Of a DNA stretch of 64,000 bases, positions 10,639-21,805 are shown piece by piece. Under the pieces are notes generated by a model that saw only the letters and a list, made by a program, of their open reading frames with translations, was not told where the DNA came from and did no database searches. Every line of letters begins with the position of its first letter. Positions within the stretch are counted from its first letter, which is position 1. Source of the stretch: Clitoria ternatea. Lineage: Eukaryota; Streptophyta; Magnoliopsida; Fabales; Fabaceae. Position numbers and translations under genes: made by a program. The stretch is taken from positions 111,244,501 to 111,308,500 of the forward strand of contig CM075669.1 of the NCBI GenBank assembly GCA_037962975.1. Reading direction: 5' to 3'.

Positions 10639-11092
10639 GGGTGTAAAGAGGATGCATGCAAGTTTTTGTGAATCGCACGCCAACTGGAGAGGTTCATGAC
10701 CAGGAGACCACCTAGTTCCATATGACTTTAAACTTCTGTTTCTATGTTCGTTTCAACCCAAACGCTATGCCTAAGGCTTTGGGATATTGTTATGTAATAA
10801 GGGCAAAAACATGTTTTTATCATTTTAAATTTCTCTCAATAAATACGTGTCGAATTTCAAAATGCCTTTTCTTGCTTTCCTTATTGCCACCTTGAATCCT
10901 TTTCCCTTTATTTGCTTCTTTTTTCTCATTCACCATGAAAAACCAAATAAATGCCGGTCTGAAAATGATCCTTCTGAGAACAATGAGATCCTAATTCCAT
11001 TTCATAACTTTGACCACCCAGTCGATTGCGTTGACAAAAAGGGTAGCAAAGATGAAAGTTCCTTGGCCGAATTGAGTAGGATGTTTGGATAA
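10639..11092 (+). pseudogene. Element B pol remnant: intron-like segment plus pre-RT codons
   Basis: After gag the sequence jumps over protease to a segment resembling the A pol intron (compare 10760-10815 with 23470-23530). Then GGTCTGAAAATGATCC matches the exon start GGTCTGAAAGTAATG of A (23738-23752). The frame runs some 45 codons and ends at TAA (11090-11092) before any RT motif. The acceptor AG seen in A (CCAG) is CCGG here, so splicing at that site is doubtful. It marks one side of the deletion that removed RT to integrase. Confidence 0.7.
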
Positions 11093-12900
11093 GGGTCACC
11101 TAGCTCTGCCCAAAGGCAAGGTCAGCACACAGAATGAAGAGGACTCACAAACAATGGAAGACGTTACAAGCTCAGTCTGGTGATACAAAAGTCTACATGA
11201 ATGAAGATAGTGCCACACTCTATAAATGGCATATCTACCCTTCAAAGAAATGTTAGCATTGATCGACGTGGATAACAAAAGCTTGCTAAGATGGTCAAGA
11301 AATACTCTTTAACAAAAAAAAACAAACAAAAAAATGATAAAAAAAAAGTCAAGGTTGGTGCCTTACGCATATACCAATTAGGGCAAGCTAATTCATAGAT
11401 CAAATTATCACTTTTCCACATGGGGGCATAAATGTTATCAAGCTAAGAACGCGACAAAAACAATGTTTCATCTGTGTCGCAATCAACACCCCAACTTTAA
11501 GGGAGTATAACTATTCCCACACCAGTGTAACCAATGGATTGGTCTACTGTGATACCATTAATATCATTTTTCTTTACCACATTGGTTAGGGGATAAAATA
11601 GCTGGACCATAACAAAAGTACCCAAAGGGGTCATTCAAAAAAAAAGCAAAAAATGAAGAAGAAGAAGACAATAACAAAAAAGAGATGAAATAAAGAACAA
11701 AAAGAAAAAGACTCGAAACGAGCCCCTCATTGGTACCGAAAAGGGCACGCCTTTGTTTCCTTGGATACATGGTGTTAGGGGCAAATTTTCCTATCTAAAA
11801 TAACATCTATTCCCCCACAGGATGAGACCAAATTGAGAAAGATCAAATAAGCTCATTGGCAATCAGTTTAAACCTTTGTTGTGAGGGACACAACCTTAAA
11901 AATAAGAAAAAGAAAAAAAAGAGAAGAAAAAAGAGAGATGTCACATGGAGAGAGAAGCTCGCTAGGCTGAAAACCTGGAAGGGCAGCCTAGGCAAAAGTT
12001 AGAGCAACTTGGTAAGCGGAAAACCTGAATAAGCGGCTCAAGCAATCAATTGGGATCAAGATTTTGGCCAAGTAATCGTAGTCCGACTACCTTTTCAGAA
12101 GCAGAGTCAAGTGGCGAATTCAGAGTCATGATATGGGATTGAGATATGCTTTGTTCTCAGTAGTTCATTGGAAGATCCGTAAAATCATTCCTACTCTACC
12201 CAATTATTGATATTTCCCATACGTCTTCACTTGCTTTTTTTGGTTTCCTTTTTTCCACACTTACCCGACTTGTAAATACAATCTCACCTATTTTTGACAC
12301 GTATTTATTGTGATTTTCCATGATTTGATAAGACATATGTTTTCCCTTAATATATAAAAATGAGAAGGTAATGAAAATTTAAAGTCATAAGGACAAGATG
12401 TTCCTGTTACTTGATCTCGCCTCAAGCAATCATTGTGAAGATTGGGCCTGACACATTTCCAAAGCTAGGGTTGTTTCATCTGCTCTGTTTCAGTCATGAG
12501 TCACTTCGAATCTCTAAAGATTGTGTTTTTGCGGTAAGTCTTTTCAAGTTCCAATTTGTTTTGCAACACTAACCTTTCTTGCAGGATAATGTAATAAGTA
12601 GATGTGTCAAGCTTCAACCGCCAAAACTGGCACTTTCCAGGTGTATGTCCATCAGTCTCCAAAGCTCACTCTCACCTTTACTCATTGAAGTAGGTTATCC
12701 TCGAGTTTCTTCTCATAACCCACCCAAATCATTGGACAAAACACCCTTCTATGGCCAAACATGACACCTTTCTGAGTTTCCATTTTGCTTTGAGATTTCT
12801 ATGAAGTCCATCAATACCTTGTAGTCGAAGCCGGCGTCTTCTCAAGGTTTCTGTCTTGTTCATGAAGCATGTTAGGGGTCACATCTCCAAGAAATCAATT
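11093..12900 (+). other. Element B 3' untranslated region, proximal part
   Basis: It is non-coding, with A-rich runs near 11310-11350, 11640-11710 and 11897-11938. It contains the post-pol hairpin (11962-11991), and near 12010-12060 a weaker second copy of the same AAAACCTG-loop pattern. No gene is supported; the apparent minus-strand ORF at 11564-11770 reflects A-rich sequence. Confidence 0.6.
11962..11991 (+). promoter_or_regulatory. Post-pol hairpin of element B
   Basis: CTAGGCTG (11962-11969) pairs perfectly with CAGCCTAG (11984-11991) around a loop AAAACCTGGAAGGG. Element A has the same structure after its pol stop (27265-27294) with CTAGGTTG and CAACCTAG, a compensatory C-G to T-A exchange. 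The flank GGCAAAAGTTAG is shared. Confidence 0.7.
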
Positions 12901-14340
12901 TGGTATATTCTAGAACCTGGTTAATTTGGACGGGACGCCCTATTAACCCCCAAATCTTTCAAACCTGGGACTTTACCCCCCAAGTCTGTCATTCCTCACC
13001 TCCAGATCTTTTGTCGGCCAAAGGGCAATGTCCTGAAGGTTTGAACTAAGGCATCCCCCTAGATTTCTTCTGTCCTGGTCAAGGAGTAGTTTCCCCTAGG
13101 ACTCTTTCAATTGTGTCAAACTGGGGCGTCGTCCCCCAGAAGTTTTCTCTTTCAGTCCAACGGCAGTACTCCTAAAACTTTCAGTCTTTCTAAACTGGTG
13201 CATCTCCCTAGATTTTTCTTCTATTTGAGAAGCAACACCCCTAGCTTCTCCAGTATCTCCAAAACTGGGGCATCACCCTAAATCGTTTTAGCCAAAGGCC
13301 AATCCCTGAAGTCCTCCCAATTTTCCAAACTGGGGCATCTCCCCACGTCTCTATTCTCTTTCTGTCAAGGAGAAGCACCCCTAATTCCTTCAGGCAAATT
13401 TTCCGAAAATGGGCATCACCCTAGGTCTCCCCTCTTTCAGTCAAAGGGTAGTTCTCCAAAAATCCTTTCAATCATACTCTAACTAAAGCATCTCCCTAGA
13501 TTTCTCTTCCCTAAGAGACAATACACTGAACTCCTAAGCAACTCAAATTGGGGCATCCCCCAGATTTCTCTCCTCTGGTGGACCCACCATTCATCCTCAA
13601 AAGGAATACAGACTGAGAATTCCTCTCGAGGAAAAGCCACCAAATGGACTTTTAAAAAAAAACCTCCTAATCAGATTTAGGAAAACCTGTTTATACCCAA
13701 CAGAATTACCTTTCCGACAGAACCACAGAGATCAAAGGCCACGCCTTCCTTCCCCAAGAGGAAAACACTTTCCCCAGTGGAGTTACCCTCATTAAAATGT
13801 CCCAAACTGGGACATCCATCAGATTTTTCTCCTCTGACGAGCCTGCCATGCATTCCCCAATGGAACCATAATCGCCAAAGCCAGCACCTTTCAAGGTTTC
13901 TTCTTCCATCAGGCGCCTTCAAAGTCTCATTCTTAACTGTTAAAGTCGTTATCTCTCAATTTCTCTTCCCCATTAGAACTACACTTCCTAGACAAATTAA
14001 ACTAGAGCATCTCCCCAGATTTCTTTTGTTCTAGCCATTCCCCAAGATTTCTTCAAACCATCTCAAACTGGGGTATCACCCCAGGTTCACCCTCTTTCAA
14101 TCAAAGAGTAATTCCCCAAGATTCCTTCTTAACCATCTCAAACTGGGGGCATCACCCCAGGATCACTCTCTTTCAGTCAAAGAGCAATTCTCTCAATCAT
14201 GTCAAACTAGGACATCACCCCGAGCCTTTAGGACCAGTGAGTTAATTTGGACGAGACGTCCTGTTAGCTCCCCCAACCTTTACATTTCCTGCCACTAGTG
14301 AGTTAATTTGGACGAGACGTCCTGTTAGCTCCCCCAAATC
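12901..14340 (+). repeat. Degenerate ACTGGGGCATC repeat field in the B 3' UTR
   Basis: Phrases like AACTGGGGCATCACCCC, followed by CAGATTTCTTC or AGGTCTCCC and a GTCAAGGAGTAGTTCCCC-type line, recur about every 60-130 bases. They are too diverged for a clean array. Three GGACGAGACGTCC-type palindromes are embedded (near 12921, 14242, 14303). Hypervariable tandem repeats in the 3' UTR are known for Ogre elements. Confidence 0.65.
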
Positions 14341-14960
14341 CTTATCTTTCCAGCCTCCTATCAAGGCATCCTTTACTTTTCAGCCGCCTATCAAGGCATC
14401 CTTTATTTTCCAGCCGCCTATCAAGGCATCCTTTACTTTCCAGCCGCCTATCAAGGCATCCTTTACTTTCCAGCCGCCTATCAAGGCATCCTTTATTTTC
14501 CAGCCGCCTATCAGGGCATCCTTTATTTTCCAGCCGCCTATCAAGGCATCCTTTATTTTCCAGCCGCCTATCAAGGCATCCTTTATCTTCCAGCCGCCTA
14601 TCAAGGCATCCTTTATCTTTTCAGCCGCCTATCAAGGCATCCTTTATTTTCCAGCCGCCTATCAAGGCATCCGTTATCTTCCAGCCGCCTATCAAGGCAT
14701 CCTTTATCTTCCAGCCGCCTATCAAGGCATCCTTTATCTTCCAGCCGCCTATCAAGGCATCCTTTATTTTCCAGCCGCCTATCAAGGCATCCTTTATCTT
14801 CCAGCCACCTATCAAGGCATCCTTTATCTTCCAGCCGCCTATCAAGGCATCCTTTACTTTCCAGTCGCCTATTAAGGCATCCTTTATTTTCCTGTCCGCC
14901 TATTCAGGCACCCCTTTACTTTCCGTCCGCCTATGCAGGCACCCTTTACCTTCCAGTCTA
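14341..14960 (+). repeat. 30-bp minisatellite in the B 3' UTR
   Basis: About 18-19 near-perfect copies of a 30-bp unit containing CAGCCGCCTATCAAGGCATC, plus two degraded copies with a TTCAGGCACCCC variant. As 30 is divisible by three and units lack stops on the minus strand, two artefactual ORFs with a 10-residue repeat appear there (14380-14604 and 14621-14845). Low divergence between units indicates recent expansion. Confidence 0.9.
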
Positions 14961-15277
14961 CCGGGGGTCAATCCCGATCTTCTCACTTCCTGTCCATTTG
15001 AAAACAATTTTTCCCGCTCAATTCAGAGTTCAAAAAAAAAAGGGGAGAAAAAAAGAAAAAAAAAGAAAAAAAGAAAAAGAGAGAGGAGAGAAGAAGAGAA
15101 ACAAAAATGGAGAATGCTCGTTTTTAAGAAGAAGAGGTCACACTGACTCGTGATTGCCCACACCATCAGTCGCAATATCAATCAAGAGGTCCCACTTGGC
15201 CCCTACATCGGTGTTCATATCTTTACTTCCTTTTCACTTCAAAAACACAGAAGCTTCGTGTTTCTTTTGTGAAAAAG
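14961..15277 (+). other. End of the B 3' UTR
   Basis: An A/G-rich tract (15035-15105) is followed by unique sequence up to the polypurine tract. No coding potential is supported. Confidence 0.55.
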
Positions 15278-15291
15278 AAGTAAAGAGGGGC
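15278..15291 (+). other. Polypurine tract of element B
   Basis: AAGTAAAGAGGGGC lies three bases before the 3' LTR start TGTGAAC. The same AAGTAAAGAGGGGCA is found before the 3' LTR of element A (29184-29198), supporting close kinship. Confidence 0.8.
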
Positions 15292-15294
15292 ATC

Positions 15295-18200
15295 TGTGAA
15301 CACCTCTTTTGGTCCGGTCCAAGTGGAATGAATCTTTTTATACTGAATTCCAATTCAGAATGGTCAAATCTGAATAGAATAACTCAAAAATGATCAAATC
15401 CAAGCAAGATGACTATGATGGAAGCATTTCCGAGTGGAATATAGACCTGTTGGAGGCAAATCCGAGTGAAATGACTCAGATTGGAGCAAATCCGAATGAA
15501 ATAACTTAAGGAATGATCAAATCCGAGTGAAATGACTCAGATTAGAGTATTGCCGAATGGAGTATGTCCCTGTTGAAGAGAAATTCGAGTGAAATAACTC
15601 AGATTAGGGCAAATCCGAATGAAATAACTTAAGGAATGATCAAATCTGAGTAAAATAACTCAAGATGGAGCATTTCCGAGTGAAGTATGTCCCTGTTGGA
15701 GACAAATCCGAGTAGAATGGCTCAAAAAATGATTAAATTCGAGTCATAATGAAGTATTTCCGAGTGGAATAGGCTCCTGTTGGGGAATCCGAGTAAAATG
15801 ACATACAAATGATCGAATCCGACTGGAATTACTCAGAATGGAGCAAATCCGAGGGTAATACTTCACTGTTGGAGGAAACCCGAGTGGAAAGTTCTTTGTC
15901 TTAGACATTCCGAGTGAAAATAACAGCTGACTGAAGAAGCTGCCCAATAACAGCTGCCTAAAGCTAATTTCGAGTGAAAAGATTCTGACTGAAGAAGCTG
16001 TTCCGAGTGAATGGATTCCGAGCAGAGGAAGCCACTAAATGATATACATTCGAGCAGACTCACAGTTTCACACTGAGCCCGAGTGTGATGTCCCAAGGAA
16101 GACATCCGAGTGAGTTAGGGCAGAAAGTTGTTTTTCTGAGCAAGGCAAGGCTCGGCCATGAAAGAACTTCTATTAGCCAGATTCTGAGTAAAGGGAAGAC
16201 CGACTCCGAGGGAGATATCCGAGTCAGATGCTCCCGAATGCATCCTGACTGTTGATTCCGAACAAAACATCCCCGATTGAAGTAATTCCGAGTGGATGCT
16301 TCAAACAAGATCCGAGCCAAGTACTCTCCCACTCAACTTCCGAGTCTTTCTCTTCGATTTTCAATCGGCTCCGAGTCATCCTTTAGCAAACTCCGAGTCC
16401 TCCTTTACACTCAACCTCTGAGTCCTCCTTTACACTCAACTCTCCTAATTCTGAGTCATTTTTTATCAGTTCTGAGTCAATCTTTGATCGGATTTTGAGT
16501 GATACTTTTCAGTCAGTTCTTGATCAGTCTTCAATCATTTCTGACTCAGTTTTTACCAATTCCGAGCCAGTCTTCAGTTGGAACCAAGTGACACTTCAGT
16601 CGGTCATCCCTCTTCAAACTAATTCCATGTCATCCTTCTTTAAACAATCAATTCCGAGCCCATTTTCGCCCAAATCTGACTCACCACCCTCACCCAGATT
16701 CCGAGTCATCCTTTACACATTTCCGAGTCAATTCTTGGTCAGTTCTTGGTTAGTTCTGACTCACTTTTTACCAATTCCGTGTCATCCCTCATCAAGCCAA
16801 TTCCGAGTGACACTTTTCACCCGTTCCCGAGTCATCTTTCACCCATCTCTGAGTCATTCTTTAACCGTTACCGAGTCACTCTTTTAACCATTTTCGAGAC
16901 CCTTTCCACTCAATTTCCGAGTCACTTTTTACCCATTTCTGAGTTACTTCTCACTCAATTCTGAGTCATTTCCACCCAATTCTGAGTTATTATTCAACCA
17001 TTTTAGTCGGTTCCGAGTCACTTGTCACTCGGTTCGGATTGAATGTTTCACAGCAGCCTCACACCGAGCAAAACCTCTACTCAGCCTTCTATAGGAGGGC
17101 TCCTCCCAGAAGAATTCTCACTCGGAAAGGAGTATTTTCACTCGGCTTTCTATGGGAAATGCTTCATTCCACTCAGAATTGACTCCCAATGTGGATGAAT
17201 ACTGACTGGGAGGCTGATCCGAGCCATCCTCACTCGGATTTCCACCATCCTCTCTCGGATTTCCACCCGGCTCCCCCTGTTCGCCCGTGCTGACTTGGAT
17301 TCCACCACCCAAGTGGATCCAGGAATCCTGGGGGTGGCAGACAGGGGCGGAAGTGGGGGAATTAAAAATTCCCACCAGCCGTTGTCCCCCACTTCACTCT
17401 GAATGGAAGTGTGAGTTGGTTTTCCACTCTGAGTGGAAGCCTGAGCTGGCCTTCCACTCGGACAAGCCTATAAATGGGCAAGGGCTGAAGCTTTGGAGGG
17501 GCATTCATTAAGAAAAAAAACTCTGCCTAAGTTTACCTTCGTTCTCTCTCTCCCTCACACCAGCTCAGCCCCTCACAGCAATCAAACACTCTCTAGCTCC
17601 CTCATAGCAACCAAACACTCTCAAGCTCCTTCACAGCAACCAAATACCACTCGGTACAGCCCCTCTCCTCACCAGCACCCTTCACACCTCACTGTTCAGC
17701 ATCCTGAGACCAGCTCTCCTACTCCATCACTCGGTTTTTCAAACTTGCACCCGGTATTCCACTTTTCACTCGGTATTTTCCATTTTGCACTCGGTTTTCC
17801 TATTTTTACTCGGTTTTTACATTTCCACTCGGTTTTTACTATTTTTACTCGGTTTTTACCATTTCCACTCGGTTTTTACCATTTCCACTCGGTTTTTACT
17901 ATTTTTACTCGGTTTTTATCATTTCCACTCGGTTTTTACCATTTCCACTCGGTTTTTTCCCATTTCCACTCGTTTTTTCCATTTTTCACTCGGTTTTCTC
18001 TTCTCCCGCTCAGTTTTCGCTCATTTTTCCCTCTCCTCTCCGAACTTACTGTTCCCTTTTCTCTCTTGTAGCTTCTACTACCTTCCCTCTTTTGCTTCGT
18101 AATAAAAATAATAAAAGCAAAATGAATGTTCCCTATGTTTTCTTTCAAGTCTAAATAAAAATAAAAAAAATAAATCATTCTTAAGTCAGTGTCGTACGGA

Positions 18201-18884
18201 AAATACTTCCGTCTACACAACCTCTATAAAATCCGTACACGTACAAAGAACTTCGTCTTGTATGAGTTCATCACCAAAATGATACTCACCAAAATTTCCC
18301 TAATCTTTTCCTAAAAAAAAAACATCTAAAGAACTACGTGACCCTGATTTCTCGAAAGCTCGAGAATACGTAGGAGCGGGAAATAATTCCTGTCGGGCTC
18401 ATCTTTCTTTATTTAATTTTTAGAGTTTCCATTTTTGTCTTTCTATCAAAAGGAGGAACGAGATTAATTTGGACGAGACGTCCTGTTAATTTCATTTTTT
18501 TTAATGGTGGAGCGAGATTAATTTGGACGAGACGTCCTGTTGATCTCATGTAAATATTTTGTGTTTATTTTTGTGTTTATTTTTGTATATTTTGTCATCT
18601 CGTATATTTTCTTTTCATGAAGAAGTTAAAATAATTACTGGGCTAATTATAATGCACACTATCAAATTGAGGTAACCGTTTTTATAACGGACAGTTGTGA
18701 GGTGCTAATACCTTCCTCACCTGTAATCAGACTCCCGAATCATGGAATTTCATTTTTATAACCAGTGCTTTAATGAAAGGTTTTTCCAGTATTTTATCCT
18801 AAAAAATATTGGTGGCGACTCCCTGTTTATTTTTTAAAAATCGTTTCGAGGGTCGGCCGCGCCGCTGCGATTTTGGTCGCGACA
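15295..18884 (+). repeat. Element B 3' LTR (3.59 kb)
   Basis: Collinear copy of 4632-8281, ending GCGACA followed by the TACCA duplication. The main differences are one lost CGAGGGGAATAC unit near 15855 and unit changes in the CTCGGTTTTTAC array (17745-17990). Substitutions are sparse by eye, suggesting that B is not an old insertion. Confidence 0.92.
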
Positions 18885-19912
18885 TACCACTTATCGGGTC
18901 TCGTGCTCTCATAAACTACAACCCTGTTTTGACTCTGAGTTAATATTCTTATCCTTTTAGGGGTTCACCTTCTATGGAAGCCTTAAGACCCGTCATATTC
19001 TACCTTGGGGAGAAAGGTTTCATCAAAGGACTTCAGAAAGTTCGCCAAGCATGAAAGAATCCAATAATAGGAGGTAGAGAGATAAATCTTGAACTTTGTG
19101 ACTCATCTATGACTTACTGCCAGTGGATAACAAAAAGGGTAAAACAAATCAAGCTACCTTTTAAACTATTGGTAGCTAATAATCCAGGCGAAGATAGACT
19201 CCCTGAGAAGGTTGAATCAATAGAACTGTGACAACTCAGGGAAGAATTAGCGAAGGTCATAAAAGGAAAAGAAGAAGAAGAAAAGGGGCATCTCCGAAGC
19301 CTCCAAGATCGTGCGACTTTGAAGAAATACCTGGATGACAAAACCAGGGAGTGTGAAAGGATTGCTAAGGAACTACAGGTAGAACGGGAGTCCCACAGCC
19401 AAGATAGAGGGTGTTTAGAGGGTGTCTACTCCTGATTGAAAGCACAGACCAAGGAAGTTGATGACCTATTATGCCAGAAAGCGGAATTGAAAGTTCACTT
19501 GACTCAAGTGACCAATGAAAAATATGTTGCCAGTCAAGAGATAGATCGCTTAAGAGACCAAGTTATCAACTTACAACAAGAGGTAATGTTCATGCAAGCT
19601 GATTATGAAGGTAGACTCAACCTTCAGAAAGAAGAGATGACCAAATATGTTCACGAATGCACTGAAAGGATTAGACTAAAAGACCAAGAGATACAGGATA
19701 AGGATACACATATCGAATTCTAGCATAACCATTTCATGCGCTTGGCTCAGGTAGTTATAGGAGCCACAGGGAAGATTCCCAGGAAGTTTCGCAATGCCCA
19801 GGCATTTGTTTCTCCCCTCCTTACTCCTCAGAGCATTATCAAGTTCCTTGATTATTGCCAGAACCTTATGGATGAGCTGAAAGTGACGATTCATAGGGCA
19901 AAGGAAGGTTGA
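18885..19912 (+). pseudogene. Element A ORF1, C-terminal part (coiled coil)
   Basis: It continues ORF1 after element B: a PLIGSRALINYNP-like stretch directly at the junction, then several frame changes and stops. The 19436-19720 part is an open lysine/glutamate-rich heptad-like segment (DDLLCQKAELKVHL..., EIDRLRDQVINLQQEV...) that should form a coiled coil. A TAG at 19721 precedes a further in-frame stretch (GKIPRKFRNAQAF...) ending at TGA 19910-19912. Coiled-coil C-termini are usual for Ogre ORF1. It is not functional here. Confidence 0.7.
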
Positions 19913-20048
19913 ATAGTGTATTTTATCCTTTAAAAAAAAAGTTATCAGTAGTGTCAACTGGAATGTACTTTCTATTGACCTCTGGAAATCCAAATATTCA
20001 AACTGATTCCCCCATCATCGATACAACACTCGTTTCAAAACTAAGGCA

Positions 20049-21805
20049 ATGGCTGATCAGGAGAGAGAGAATGAAAACCTGAGAAAAGAGATTGAGAGAT
20101 TGAAAGAACAGTTAACTGCCTCCGAGGAAGCAAAAGAAGCTATGGCAAAGGGAATCCCTCAAAATATGGCAGGAGAAAATTCTACAACCCCCACATTTCC
20201 CCCAGGTTTCACTCCACAACACAATCAACCTGAATATACATGGCCACCATACGGGCTTCCACCAGGTTATTCTCCACCATTGGTTTACTATCAAGAGTCA
20301 GGGGGCACACAACATGTTCCTCAAGCTACTGAAGCACAAACCTCTCAGCCCGGACAACCTAATATTTTGACCGCACCCAATGCTCAGCCTGTCATCCTCA
20401 CATCTCAACCTAATCCATCTGCAGCTGCGTTTCATACATCGCAAGCTAACCCATCTACGGCTACCACTCTCCCACCTTTTATGCCTCATACAGGAGGGTT
20501 GAGGCAGCCTTACTACACCCCTATAGTGCAACCAGGGGGGAGGATGCATAATCTAAAGAGAAATGGCAAACTCTAGAGGATAGACTATGAATTATTGAAG
20601 GAGGTAATTTTGGGATGGGTGATGCTTCAGACTTGTGCTTGGTCCCAGATGTCGTTATCCCACCAAAGTTTAAAATTCCTGAATTTGAGAGATATAAGGG
20701 GACATCATGCCCAAAGCAACACCTAACCATGTACTGTAGGAAAATGGCCTCTCATATTCATGATGAGAAATTATTGATCCATTGCTTCCAAGATAGTTTG
20801 TTTGGGGCAGCTGTAAGCTGGTATACCAATCTAGAACGTGGGCATATCAAAACATGGAAGGATCTTGCTGAAGCCTTCATTAGGCAGTATAAATATAATG
20901 TTGATTTGGCTCCTGACCGGATACAATTACAAAATATGGGGATGAAGGGGGGAGAAACTTTCAAAGAGTATGCCCAAAGGTGGAGGGAGGTGGCTTCGTA
21001 GGTGATACCACCTTTATCTGAGAAAGAGATGGTGTCTACATTCATTGACACCCTACAAGCCCCGTTTTATGACAAAATGATTGGGGGAGTGTCTATTAAT
21101 TTTGCAGACATGGTCGTCATCGGTGAAAGGGTGGAAGCAGGTGTAAGAAGTGGGAAAATACCAAACAATAAAGCTTCAACACCTAGTGGTAAGAGGCCTT
21201 CTTTCAGAAATTCAAAGAAGAAGGATGGAGAGACACATCTTGTTACATCAGACCTTAAAGAAAATCCTTTCCCAGGACCAAATGTCATGTCTTATCCGTC
21301 AAATTCCTATTATCAATCTCGCCAATATTTGGCTAACGCCTCCCATACAATTCACCCTCGACCTTACAAACCACAATTCACTCAACCTTACCAACCCACT
21401 CCTCGACCCGTCCAACCTCCACCCATAGTTCCAAACACAAACCAAGGTAGGCCAGAAAAGAAGAGAGTCCAATTCGACCCAATTCCCATGCCTTATGCTG
21501 AACTCTTACAATATTTGATCCGGGGATCTTTGTTGGTTCCTGTTCTGCCTCAAATATTACAGCCTCCTTACCCAATTTGGTATGACGCTAATGCAAAATA
21601 TGATTATCATTCTGGAGGAGTAGGACACTCAACAGAGAATTGTTATGGGCTGAAGCATAAAGTGCAAGATATAATAAATGCGGGTTGGTTGAGCTTCAAG
21701 GAACAAGGTCTAAACATCAGAACCAATCCTTTGCCAAAGCATGGAGGACAATCAACCAATACGGTAATAGAGGAGGATGATATTGTCAAGCTTCAGGTGG
21801 AATAG
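20049..21805 (+). pseudogene. Element A gag
   Basis: The ATG at 20049 opens MADQERENENLRKEIERLKE, a coiled-coil start, then a proline-rich linker. A frameshift near 20556 and a TGA at 20588 lead to the capsid-like core in another frame (20615-21001), with the Ty3/gypsy retrotrans_gag signature CFQDSLFGAAVSWYTNLERG and KTWKDLAEAFIRQYKYN. A TAG at 20999 precedes the C-terminal third, with proline-rich spacer, a VQFDPIPMPYAELL motif and a knuckle D-Y-H-x5-H-x4-C whose first cysteine codon has become TAT (tyrosine). It forms the particle core in family members; this copy has at least three lesions. Confidence 0.85.

Larger units (their letters stand above)
4632..18884 (+). mobile_element. Element B: non-autonomous Ogre-related LTR retrotransposon nested in A
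   Basis: Two 3.6-kb LTRs (4632-8281, 15295-18884) start TGTGAACACC and end GCGACA. The flanking duplication TACCA (4627-4631, 18885-18889) is perfect. It has the same orientation as A. The 7-kb interior holds a primer site, a leader homologous to that of A, a shortened gag, an intron-like segment and the few codons before RT, then 3' UTR repeats. ORF1, protease, RT, RNase H and integrase are absent, so it must have moved using proteins from another element, plausibly an A-like Ogre. Shared primer site, polypurine tract, U5 hairpins and post-pol hairpin support that. Confidence 0.9.

Noticed and set aside
14380..14845. Minus-strand ORFs with a ten-residue repeat, looking like a repeat protein
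   Set aside because: The 30-bp unit is a multiple of three and lacks stops on that strand. The unit is best explained as a 3' UTR minisatellite.
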